In this document: positions 16,506-23,843 of the stretch, piece by piece
Layout of the letters: the number at the start of each line of letters is the position of its first letter
Numbering within the stretch: the first letter of the stretch is position 1
DNA from: CAZMVY01 sp964653435
GTDB lineage: Bacteria; Planctomycetota; Phycisphaerae; UBA1845; PWPN01
DNA length: 64,000 bases
Direction: 5' to 3'
NCBI GenBank assembly: GCA_964653435.1
Contig: CAZZFA010000007.1
Location: 1-64,000, forward strand
Program-made: the position numbers and the translations under genes
The notes under the pieces: generated by a model
Database searches by the model: none
Seen by the model: the letters and a program-made list of their open reading frames with translations, nothing else
What the model was told of the DNA's origin: nothing

Positions 16506-17984
16506 TTACCGGCTGGCCTTATATGCTTCCATGATCGTGTGGTACTTCACGATCATGTTGGGGACCTCCCACGCGGGCATCCTGCCGGCGGCGAGGAAGG
16601 CGAGGAACTTCTCGGTGACCTGGCCGAAGTGCTGTTCGTGATTCGTCCGGAGGGCGTCCGGGATCACGATCTCCCAGCGGTCCGAATCCCTGCGGGCCGT
16701 CACGCCGGGATACTCTGTGCTGAGCCTGTCTATCGCGGCCTTGAGTGTCTGCTCGAAGGTCTCGTCCGAGGCGCTCGCTTGCGCTTCGCGTTCTGATACG
16801 CCCGACCTTTTCTCCACGTACAATGTCGGCCTGTAATGCTGTTCCTTGCCTTGTCGGATGATCAGGTTCGCTTTGCTGCCGCGGAGCATCGAGTAGTGCG
16901 TATCCTCCCCGCCGGGCGGGGGCTCGTAGTTCCAGAGCACCGAGACCTTTACGACATGGCCCCGGAGCCGGTAGATCATTTCGCCGTTGCCGAAGACCCG
17001 TAGCACGCCGTCCTTGACGTCCTTGCGGAGGAAGTCGGGAAACTCGCGGCACCCCGTGACCCTCTCAAACTGTTCGAGCGTGACCGGCGTGCTCCATCGT
17101 CGCGCGGAAAGGATCCGTACATCCTCCGGCCGGAGGATCTGTTCCGGGAAGCATTCCCACTGCACGAGATCGACCAGGTGCGTGGCGACATCGACCATGC
17201 CTTCGCCCTCCTGATTCACGTCGAAGAACCAGGCGGGGCGCTGCAGCGGCCTGCCGGCGACGAGCTTGCTGAAATGGTGGACGCTCTCCTTCGTTATAGC
17301 GGGCTGCTCGGGCGTCCCTTTCTCCAGCTCGCCGAAGACGGCGGGATCCATGGACAGCTCGCGCTGCATCATGGTCGTAATCTCATAGCGCTCCGTCATG
17401 ATGTCGTAGAGCAGGACGTGCTTCTGCTCGGCGATCTTGAACGCCTCCTGAAGAAGCTCGAACTGTTCGGGCGTGATGGCCATCGGCTTGTCGGCCAGCA
17501 CGTTGAGGCCGGCCCGGACGCAGCCGAGGATGTACTGCGTCTTGCGCGTGTTGTTTCCGGCGAGGATCGCCAGGTTGCCCGGCTTCTCCCGAAGCATCCG
17601 CTCGAAGTAATCCGGGCCGGTGTAGACCTTTTCGATCCAACGTGTGGGGTTTTCGGAGCGTGTGTTGAAGCTCTCGATCCTCTTGAGATGTCCGTCGAGA
17701 TCGGCCCCGGCCGGGGCGTACACGTGAACGACCGGATCGACCTGATCGTACATCCTGATCTGGACGAGCGAGGCGTGGTAGTGCCCCGGGTCGATGGTGA
17801 TCAGCTTGATCTTGGGAGTGCGGAGTGCCGGGTGCTCCGTGTCGAGTTGGGCCATCGCGACATTGCATGCGGCCGCCAGAACGGAAACTCCAATGACGAG
17901 GCTCGAATGACGAATGAAGCCGGAGTGACGAACCCCGAACCGTGGAGCTGACGGCCGCGACAGCACCCCGTCGTCGTCATTCAT
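16506..17984 (-). CDS. Exported Gfo/Idh/MocA-family oxidoreductase (repeat-derived N-terminus)
   Basis: A putative NAD(P)-dependent sugar dehydrogenase-like protein. The mature part begins near TPKIKLITIDPGHYHASLVQ and includes the cofactor-half segment LAGNNTRKTQYILGCVRAG and the DKPMAI motif. Start is uncertain. The ATG at 17984 gives 492 residues, including a convincing Sec signal (RHSS, then LVIGVSVLAAACNVAMA, cleavage before QLD) whose basic and first hydrophobic residues are encoded by an inverted-arm repeat. An ATG at 17855 would give a 449-residue cytoplasmic form. Near 16770-16800 the segment SEREAQASAS is encoded by a motif also found in the 72-bp array. Sits between the enolase-superfamily gene and another Gfo/Idh gene. 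Confidence 0.75.
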   Translation of the reverse strand: MNDDDGVLSRPSAPRFGVRHSGFIRHSSLVIGVSVLAAACNVAMAQLDTEHPALRTPKIKLITIDPGHYHASLVQIRMYDQVDPVVHVYAPAGADLDGHLKRIESFNTRSENPTRWIEKVYTGPDYFERMLREKPGNLAILAGNNTRKTQYILGCVRAGLNVLADKPMAITPEQFELLQEAFKIAEQKHVLLYDIMTERYEITTMMQRELSMDPAVFGELEKGTPEQPAITKESVHHFSKLVAGRPLQRPAWFFDVNQEGEGMVDVATHLVDLVQWECFPEQILRPEDVRILSARRWSTPVTLEQFERVTGCREFPDFLRKDVKDGVLRVFGNGEMIYRLRGHVVKVSVLWNYEPPPGGEDTHYSMLRGSKANLIIRQGKEQHYRPTLYVEKRSGVSEREAQASASDETFEQTLKAAIDRLSTEYPGVTARRDSDRWEIVIPDALRTNHEQHFGQVTEKFLAFLAAGRMPAWEVPNMIVKYHTIMEAYKASR

Positions 17985-18025
17985 GCTCCGGCATTCGTCG
18001 TTCATTCGACATTCGTCCTTCGCGA
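17889..18025. repeat. Inverted-arm GAATGACGAA repeat, copy a
   Basis: The left part carries CGAATGACGAATGAAGCC-type units and the right part carries the reverse complement (ATTCGTCGTTCATTCG). The arms are separated by about 50 bp. The element overlaps the 5' end of the Gfo/Idh gene. It is followed by degenerate CCGACNACCGA-type repeats to about 18075. The same architecture is seen at 19545-19690 and 43377-43535. Confidence 0.7.
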
Positions 18026-18069
18026 TTGCGGCGACTGCCGACGACCGACAACCGACCACCGATCACCGA

Positions 18070-19524
18070 CTACCCGCTGCTGACGCCTCGTTTCCTGAGC
18101 ACCGCGTCGGTGCCGTACTCCTCCCGCTGCGGGCGCGAGAGCGTGCCGTTGGCTTCGTCGTCGCCGAATCGCTCCTTTTCCGGGTCCCATGTGACCTTGC
18201 GGCCGAGTTTCATCGCCGTGTGCGAAATGAGGCACGCCGAGCACGAGCGGTGACCCACTTCCGCCGGGCACGCCGGGTCCTTGCGGGTCCGAATGCTTGT
18301 GAGCCAGTCCAGGTGGTGATCGTTGTTCGGGCTGTGATGCAGGCGGATGTCGCTTTCCTTGAGTTCATACTCGAGGATCTTCGGATCACTGGCGTCCAGC
18401 GCCTTGAGGATCGGCTGACCTTCCGTCGGGTCGCTCTTCGTGGCGCGGGTCGCGCCGCGCGAGACGAAGATCCACCGGCCGTTCTCACCGACAAAGCGGA
18501 CGCCGTTCGGCAGTTTGTCGCTTACGTGGACCGTGACGCCGTTGGCGTACCGGGCCGTGATGTCATACGGACCGTGCACGTCCCACAGACCCGACTTGGG
18601 AAACTCGGCCCTGGCCTCGACCTCGACGGGCCCGGTGTATTCGGTGCCCATACCCCAGTGGGCGATGTCGAAGTGGTGGGCGCCCCATCCGGTGATCATC
18701 CCCGCGCCGAACTGCTCGCAGCGGAGCCAGCCCGGACGGCCGTACCGCTTCCGAATATCGGGGCTCTGGGGGTGGACGCGATCCTCGGTGTAGTACACGA
18801 CGGGCGTCGAGCCGAGCCACATGTCGTAGTTGAGGTTCTTGGGCACGGGCATTTCAGCCGGATTGCCGCCCGGAGGATCGACGGGCAGGCCGATGTAGAT
18901 CTCCCGGATCTTTCCGATGACGCCGTTGCGGACCAGTTCGCACGCCTTGAGGAACTGGGGGCTTGATCGCTGCTGGCTGCCCTGCTGAAAGATTCGCCTG
19001 CATCGTTTCACCGTGTCGGCCATCTGGCGCCCTTCCTTGATGGTCAGCGACGCGGGCTTCTGCAGATAGATGTCCTTGCCGGCCAGGGCGGCCTCGATTG
19101 CCGGCAGCGCGTGCCAGTGGTCCGGCGTGCTGATGCAGACGGCGTCGATGCCCTTGTCCTGAAGCAGTTCGCGGTAGTCGGAGTAGGTCTTGACGGCGAC
19201 GGCCTTCTCCTTGCCGAGGATTCGGGCGTAGGCCGATTCGACCAGTTGCCTGGCGTCGGCCAGGCGGACGGTGTCGAGGTCGCAGACGGCGACGAAGCGG
19301 GCGATCCTGTAGTGCTTGATGATCCCCGGGAACTCGGACTCTCGGGCGATACGGCCGCAGCCGATCTGAGCGACCTGAATCAGATTGCTCGGGGCGGACT
19401 GCCCGAAGACGTTCGACGAAACGATCGTCGGGAAGCCGATGCCGGCGGCACCCGCGACGGCGGCGTCCCGGATGAACTGACGGCGAGTCGTTCCCTTTCC
19501 GTTGCGGTCATGGCCGGAAGTCAT
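18070..19524 (-). CDS. Exported Gfo/Idh/MocA-family oxidoreductase with Tat signal
   Basis: 484 residues. A twin-arginine signal (RRQFIRDAAVAGAAGIGFP) is followed by a Rossmann-type start (IQVAQIGCGRIARESEF), the LQKPASLTIKEGRQM motif with the EKP-like lysine, and the C-terminal Gfo/Idh domain (GWGAHHFDIAHWGMG). Such proteins oxidise or isomerise sugars, possibly with tightly bound NAD(P) folded before export. The ATG at 19524 has GGAG at good spacing, so the repeat-derived residues further upstream are excluded. It lies 85 bp upstream of the preceding Gfo/Idh frame, and probably shares its transcript. Confidence 0.88.
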   Translation of the reverse strand: MTSGHDRNGKGTTRRQFIRDAAVAGAAGIGFPTIVSSNVFGQSAPSNLIQVAQIGCGRIARESEFPGIIKHYRIARFVAVCDLDTVRLADARQLVESAYARILGKEKAVAVKTYSDYRELLQDKGIDAVCISTPDHWHALPAIEAALAGKDIYLQKPASLTIKEGRQMADTVKRCRRIFQQGSQQRSSPQFLKACELVRNGVIGKIREIYIGLPVDPPGGNPAEMPVPKNLNYDMWLGSTPVVYYTEDRVHPQSPDIRKRYGRPGWLRCEQFGAGMITGWGAHHFDIAHWGMGTEYTGPVEVEARAEFPKSGLWDVHGPYDITARYANGVTVHVSDKLPNGVRFVGENGRWIFVSRGATRATKSDPTEGQPILKALDASDPKILEYELKESDIRLHHSPNNDHHLDWLTSIRTRKDPACPAEVGHRSCSACLISHTAMKLGRKVTWDPEKERFGDDEANGTLSRPQREEYGTDAVLRKRGVSSG

Positions 19525-19544
19525 CGAAATCTCCTTGCCGGTTC

Positions 19545-19690
19545 GTGAATGATGAATGACGAGACCCGAATGACGGACGAATGACGAATGCACAGATGAC
19601 GGACCAGGGAACGGGCATCCATCGGCAATTCGACCGTCCGGGACTCGTCATTCGTGCTTCTTTCGGCATTCGGATCTCGTCATTCGACAT
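19545..19690. repeat. Inverted-arm GAATGACGAA repeat, copy b
   Basis: Left arm: GAATGATGAATGACGAGACC and further units; right arm: CTCGTCATTCGTGC and ATCTCGTCATTCGAC, the reverse complement. The centre (about 50 bp) is unrelated. It fills the spacer between the ThuA gene and the Gfo/Idh gene starting at 19524. Confidence 0.7.
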
Positions 19691-19722
19691 GGCTCGGCCG
19701 CCTCGCACGGGGCCGGCACGGG

Positions 19723-20541
19723 TCACCGCTTCTCCGCCCGTTGGTTCTTGGCGGGTTGAGTGGTCGGATACGGCCGCTCGCCCATGGCCCACAGGATACC
19801 GCCGAGGATGTGCTTGACCAGGATCGGGTCCTGGTACTGCGGGATGTTGTGGCCGAGCGCCGTATAGAACTCGCGCCCGCCGTCGAAGGTGTGATACCAG
19901 GCGATGGGCATGGCGTCGCCGAAACGCTTGCCGGGGTAGACGTCCTTCTGCGGGTCGTTCAGCTTCGCCGGATCCACGACGAGCAGCGGCTTGATGTCCT
20001 TGTTGAAGGTGTCGTGGTAGTAGCACTCATCGGGGCCCCAGGTGAACGTGGCGGGCAGGTCGCAGGTGGCGGGGTGCCTGGGATCGACGACGCGGACGGT
20101 GAAGGTCTGCTGCTTCGGATGGCGTTTGAACTTCGCGCCGACGACCGACCAGTAGTACTCCCATTTTCGCTCGGAGCCGGAGGCGGAGTGGATCCCGACG
20201 AAGCCGCCGCCGGCCCGGATGTAGCGTTTGAACGCCTCCCGCTGCTGGTCGTTCTCGAAGGCCTCGTTGTTGCTGTTGGAAAAGATAAGTGCCTTGTATT
20301 GCCGGAGGTTCTCGTCGGTGAAGACCCTGGGGTCGTCGGAGACATCCACCGCAAAGCCGTTTTCCCGGCCCATCTTCCGGATGGCCTCCACACTGGCCTT
20401 GATGTTGTCGTGGACATAGCCCTTGCCGTCGGGTGTGTAGTTGCGCGTATAGACGAGGACCTTTTTCTGGGCCGCGTGGCACCAGGCGGCGGCGGAGAAC
20501 AGTACCGGAACAAGGACACAGGACATGCGGGTTGCGGACAT
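19723..20541 (-). CDS. Secreted ThuA-domain protein
   Basis: 272 residues: signal peptide (VPVLFSAAAWCHA, cleavage near AQK) followed by a ThuA-like domain of the class I glutamine-amidotransferase fold. Motifs are KVLVYTRNYTPDGKGYVH, YKALIFSNSN, GGFVGIHSASGSE, WGPDECYYHDT and the C-terminal YTALGHN plus LGGILWAMG. ThuA was first tied to trehalose/disaccharide utilisation; in planctomycetes it often travels with Gfo/Idh genes. Enzymatic activity is not established for most members. The ATG has GAGGAGG just upstream. Confidence 0.88.
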   Translation of the reverse strand: MSATRMSCVLVPVLFSAAAWCHAAQKKVLVYTRNYTPDGKGYVHDNIKASVEAIRKMGRENGFAVDVSDDPRVFTDENLRQYKALIFSNSNNEAFENDQQREAFKRYIRAGGGFVGIHSASGSERKWEYYWSVVGAKFKRHPKQQTFTVRVVDPRHPATCDLPATFTWGPDECYYHDTFNKDIKPLLVVDPAKLNDPQKDVYPGKRFGDAMPIAWYHTFDGGREFYTALGHNIPQYQDPILVKHILGGILWAMGERPYPTTQPAKNQRAEKR

Positions 20542-20685
20542 CGCCTCCTCCGTGCGCGGGCGGAGCGGCGTCGACGCGTACAGGCCGATCGGCGCCCAAA
20601 CCGCTTTCGGAATACGGTATTCCCCCCTCGGACGTGCGTCAATCCTTCGGCGCGCCCCGTCAACGGTCGAGCGCGCGCCCCGGGG

Positions 20686-21354
20686 TCACCGCGCCACTTC
20701 GTAGCGCACCCAGACGAGCCCGCCGTCCAACTCGTCCACGTGGGTCAGCTTGAGCGCGACGGCGCCGGCCGGCGAGTCCGGGCGCGGCCCGCGGAAGAGC
20801 GAATTCCCCGCGGCACCGCCGACGAGCGCCGGGTGAATGAGCACGCTCACTTCGCTGACGAGGCCGGCCCGCAGGAGCACGCCGTTAAGCGTCCCGCCGC
20901 TGTCCACGCGGACGACCTTTACGGCGTAGCGGCGGGCGAGTTCCTCCAGTGCGGCTCGCAGATCCACGTGGTCGTCGCCGGCGACGATCCAATCCACGTG
21001 GCGTTTCTTCAGGTAGTCGAAGTAGTCCTTGGGCGTCGTCTTCGAGCACAGCGCCACCATCGACCGCCAGTATGGCTGCGCCCGCAGGTAATGCCAGTGG
21101 CGGACGCGGCCTCGGCTGTCCGGCACGGCGAGCAAGGGTCGCGGGTCGTTCGGGTCGATGTGCGGCGGTTCGAAAGCCCGCTCATCCTCCGGAGGAATCG
21201 GCTCCATCGGGGTGAGGATCGTTTCGGCGCCGGCGAGCGTCGCATCCTCCTTGAAACGGCCGGCCAACTCGTAGTACCTGCCGATGTCAGGTACGAAGCC
21301 GTCGATACGGCCGTCGAGGCTGACGGCGTTATGCAGGATCACGCGGGGAAGCAT
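20686..21354 (-). CDS. RibD C-terminal/dihydrofolate reductase-like protein
   Basis: 222 residues beginning RVILHNAVSLDGRIDGF, the signature of the RibD C-terminal reductase fold that binds NADPH. VVRVDSGGTLNGVLLRAGLV, and SVLIHPALVGG near the C-terminus, also match. In riboflavin synthesis the domain reduces a pyrimidine intermediate; stand-alone proteins have unknown substrates. The ATG at 21354 has GGAGGG eight bases upstream. The frame is open upstream through the whole 72-bp array, but the ribosome site argues that the array is not translated as part of this protein. Confidence 0.8.
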   Translation of the reverse strand: MLPRVILHNAVSLDGRIDGFVPDIGRYYELAGRFKEDATLAGAETILTPMEPIPPEDERAFEPPHIDPNDPRPLLAVPDSRGRVRHWHYLRAQPYWRSMVALCSKTTPKDYFDYLKKRHVDWIVAGDDHVDLRAALEELARRYAVKVVRVDSGGTLNGVLLRAGLVSEVSVLIHPALVGGAAGNSLFRGPRPDSPAGAVALKLTHVDELDGGLVWVRYEVAR

Positions 21355-21381
21355 GTGGAGCCCTCCGTTCGTCACTCTCTC

Positions 21382-21708
21382 GCCCGGCAAGGGCCTTTGG
21401 GCGCTTGCTTGCGCTGCGCGAGCCCAGGTCGAGCGGACTCGATGATCGCCTCTGCCCGGCAAGGGCCTTTGGGCGCTTGCTTGCGCTGCGCGAGCCCAGG
21501 TCGGGCGGACTCGATGATCGCCTCCACCCGGCAAGGGCTTTTGGGCGCTTGCTTGCGCTGCGCGAGCCCAGGTCGAGCGGACTCGATGATCGCCTCTGCC
21601 CGGCAAGGGCCTTTGGGCGCTTGCTTGCGCTGCGCGAGCCCAGGTCGGGCGGACTCGATGATCGCCTCCACCCGGCAAGGGCTTTTGGGCGCTTGCTTGC
21701 GCTGCGCG
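21382..21708. repeat. 72-bp tandem array, four full copies and one partial
   Basis: Copies start at 21382, 21454, 21526, 21598 and 21670 (the last is 39 bp). The unit begins RCCCGGCAAGGGCYTTTGGG and ends in ACTCGATGATCGCCTCY. Copies alternate between GAGCGGACTC and GGGCGGACTC forms, so a 144-bp higher-order unit is visible. The unit can fold (GCAAG...CTTGC). 72 bp is 24 codons and several frames remain open. It lies between a Gfo/Idh gene stop and the RibD-like gene start. Confidence 0.92.
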
Positions 21709-21718
21709 TTCTGTCGGG

Positions 21719-22978
21719 TCAGCCCGCTTTCATCTCGCGCGTCTTCGGATCGTACACCTGCCGCCGGCCGGTTTCGTAGGCGGCGGCGGCCATGATCGTG
21801 GCCACCGCGTGCTGGTGGCCGGCTTCGATGTCGGCGTTCGGGCGCTTCCGCGATCGGATGCAGTCGAGCCAGTTTCCCACGTGGTTGTCGCTCGGCTCGG
21901 GCTGGATCGCGCGGGGTTCGGCCTTGCGTTTTTCGCCCGTGGGGATGTCCTCCGTGATCGTCCACTTCTCCGCGTCGAGCGTAGCCTTGGTGCCGTTGAT
22001 CGTCCAGTGGGTGCCGGTGGCGTTGCCCAGGCCCATGCCCCAGTTCATCAGGAAGCCTTCCGGGTAGTCGAGCAGCGCCTGGAAGGTGTCCCCGTGCTCG
22101 CGGCCGTCCTTCCACACATACAGCCCGCCGTGGGCGACCGCGCTCTTCGGATATGTCGTACCGAGCATCATGTTGACGCCGTCGGCGTAGTGCGCCATCC
22201 ACAGCCCCGACAGCCCGTTCGTGAACCCGCGATACAGGTGCCACCGCCGGAGGAGCCGCGGGTCGAACGGCCGCCTGGGCAGATTGAACAGGTAGGCGTC
22301 CCAGTCGACGTCGGCCTCCTTGCAGTCGTCGTACGGCCGGGCCCAGCGCGGATGGTTGACGTAAACCCCCGCATCCACACGGCTGATCGTGCCGAGCACG
22401 CCTGTGGCGACCTCCCGGCGGGCCGCCTTGAAGACGCCTTCGCTCCGGCGCTGGGTGCCCGCCTGCACGACCCGCCCGGTCGAGCGGGCGAGGTCCAGGG
22501 CCTCGTTGGCCTCGGCGATGGAGAGCGACATGGGCTTTTCGACGTACACATCCTTCCCCGCCTTCATCGCGGCGATCAGGATGGGCGTATGGGCGTTGTC
22601 GGAGGTGGCGATCATGACGGCGTCGATGTCCGGCAGCGCCAACAGATCGCCGAATCGGGTGAACGTCCGAGGCTCCCGGCCGAACGCCTCCCGGACCTGG
22701 GCGGCGCCCTTGCGGAGATTGATCCGCCAGACGTCGCAGACGGCGGTGATCTCGACGTTGTGCGATCGCGCCAGCGAGGCGACCTGTCGGATGTGCCACT
22801 CGCGGCCGCGGTCGCCGGTGCCGATCACGCCGATCGAAATCCGGTCATTCGCCCCGATGGTCCGGGCGGGCCCGGCGAGCGGCGCGGGGCGGCTCAGAGC
22901 ACAACCCGTCACGCTCAGCGCGCCGCCGATAGCCGTCTGAGCCAGGAATGTTCTTCGCGAAATCGAATCTGCGGACAT
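21719..22978 (-). CDS. Exported Gfo/Idh/MocA-family oxidoreductase with Tat signal
   Basis: 419 residues with a twin-arginine signal (RRTFLAQTAIGGALSVTGC; the final GC may be a lipobox). The Rossmann start is RISIGVIGTGDRGREWHIR, the family EKPMSLSIAEANEAL motif is present, and the C-terminal half contains RAGTQRRSEGVF-like sequence (QAGTQRRSEGVF). A dehydrogenase-like role on a sugar or inositol is inferred from the family. The ATG at 22978 has GGAGG nine bases upstream; arginine-rich upstream sequence is excluded. Its stop codon is next to the 72-bp array. Confidence 0.88.
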   Translation of the reverse strand: MSADSISRRTFLAQTAIGGALSVTGCALSRPAPLAGPARTIGANDRISIGVIGTGDRGREWHIRQVASLARSHNVEITAVCDVWRINLRKGAAQVREAFGREPRTFTRFGDLLALPDIDAVMIATSDNAHTPILIAAMKAGKDVYVEKPMSLSIAEANEALDLARSTGRVVQAGTQRRSEGVFKAARREVATGVLGTISRVDAGVYVNHPRWARPYDDCKEADVDWDAYLFNLPRRPFDPRLLRRWHLYRGFTNGLSGLWMAHYADGVNMMLGTTYPKSAVAHGGLYVWKDGREHGDTFQALLDYPEGFLMNWGMGLGNATGTHWTINGTKATLDAEKWTITEDIPTGEKRKAEPRAIQPEPSDNHVGNWLDCIRSRKRPNADIEAGHQHAVATIMAAAAYETGRRQVYDPKTREMKAG

Positions 22979-23152
22979 GCGATGCCTCCGTATGAACAGA
23001 TCGCCGCGACGCCGGCGGCGCCGGGAACGGGACCGACGAACGGGCGTTACACACCTGGGCAAAGCTACCCACGCTTGAGCGGAGCTCAAGTCCTCGTCCC
23101 GTCCGGGCGGCTACCGCTTCCCGGCGCCCCGGGCGCTGCGTCAGCGGTCGCG

Positions 23153-23695
23153 TCAGAACCGTGCGTCATCCTTCTGCTTCAGGGATACCTGTACGCCGAT
23201 CTCGTTGCCGATGGCCTTCAGCTCGCGTTGCAGCCTGGCCGTGTCCACGAACGGCGGCATCTCCACCTCGATGAGCATCACGTAGAGGGGATCCTTGTGC
23301 GGAATGACCTCCGTGTGCAGGTTGCTGATGTTGATGCTCTGGCCGGCAAGGTGCTGCGTGATGCGGTACACGATGCCTTTGCGATCCGCGCCGTACACGT
23401 GAATCACGTAGACGGGATAGTCGTGCGGCTCGCCGGTCGCTTCCTCCGGCAGGAGGTCGACCAGGCGAAGCCAGAGCTTGAACTGCTCGCGGACCTTCCG
23501 CAGGCGTTCGTCGAGCTGGGTGCTCGTCAGGCCCGGCGGCAGCGCCAGCATGAGCATGCAGGTGAAGTCCGGCCCGAGCCGGGCCATCTGGGAGTCCTCG
23601 ATGTTGCAGTCGGCTTCGAGCAGGACGCCGGAAATCGCGGCGACGATGCCGGGCTGATCCTTCCCGACCGCGGTCATCAGGGCGTAATTGGCCAT
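23153..23695 (-). CDS. Double ACT-domain protein (GcvR-like)
   Basis: 180 residues made of two ACT domains: residues 1-75 start YALMTAVGKDQPGIVAAISG, and residues about 93-175 start YVIHVYGADRKGIVYRIT. This layout matches GcvR-like regulators, which sense amino acids such as glycine and act through protein contacts rather than DNA binding; the ligand here is unknown. The ATG at 23695 has GAGGA upstream. It lies 148 bp downstream of clpC but is separated from it by a terminator. Confidence 0.82.
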   Translation of the reverse strand: MANYALMTAVGKDQPGIVAAISGVLLEADCNIEDSQMARLGPDFTCMLMLALPPGLTSTQLDERLRKVREQFKLWLRLVDLLPEEATGEPHDYPVYVIHVYGADRKGIVYRITQHLAGQSINISNLHTEVIPHKDPLYVMLIEVEMPPFVDTARLQRELKAIGNEIGVQVSLKQKDDARF

Positions 23696-23790
23696 GGTCT
23701 GATCCTCGCTCGCAAAAGAGCCAATGTACGCCGCTCGTTGCGTGGATGCAATCCGTGCGGAACCGCCCGAGCGGGGGTATTTCGGGACAG

Positions 23791-23817
23791 AAAAGCGGCC
23801 GGCACGGGGCCGGCCGC
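23791..23817 (-). terminator. Rho-independent terminator of clpC
   Basis: A 9-bp perfect stem, GCGGCCGGC (23795-23803) and GCCGGCCGC (23809-23817), lies just after the clpC stop; in the minus-strand transcript it is followed by four U residues (AAAA at 23791-23794) and then CUGU. Confidence 0.7.
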
Positions 23818-23843
23818 CGGGACTCCGGAGGATCGCCGGGTGC

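Noticed and set aside
13602..16796. Plus-strand open frame of over 1,000 codons
   Set aside because: It runs antisense to the methyltransferase, MgtE-like and enolase-superfamily genes, a usual effect of high GC at third codon positions.
21372..21678. N-terminal extension of the RibD-like protein through the 72-bp array
   Set aside because: The family alignment and the GGAGGG ribosome site place the start at 21354.
21382..21708. Possible CRISPR array
   Set aside because: The units are contiguous and almost identical with no unique spacers, and no cas gene is near.
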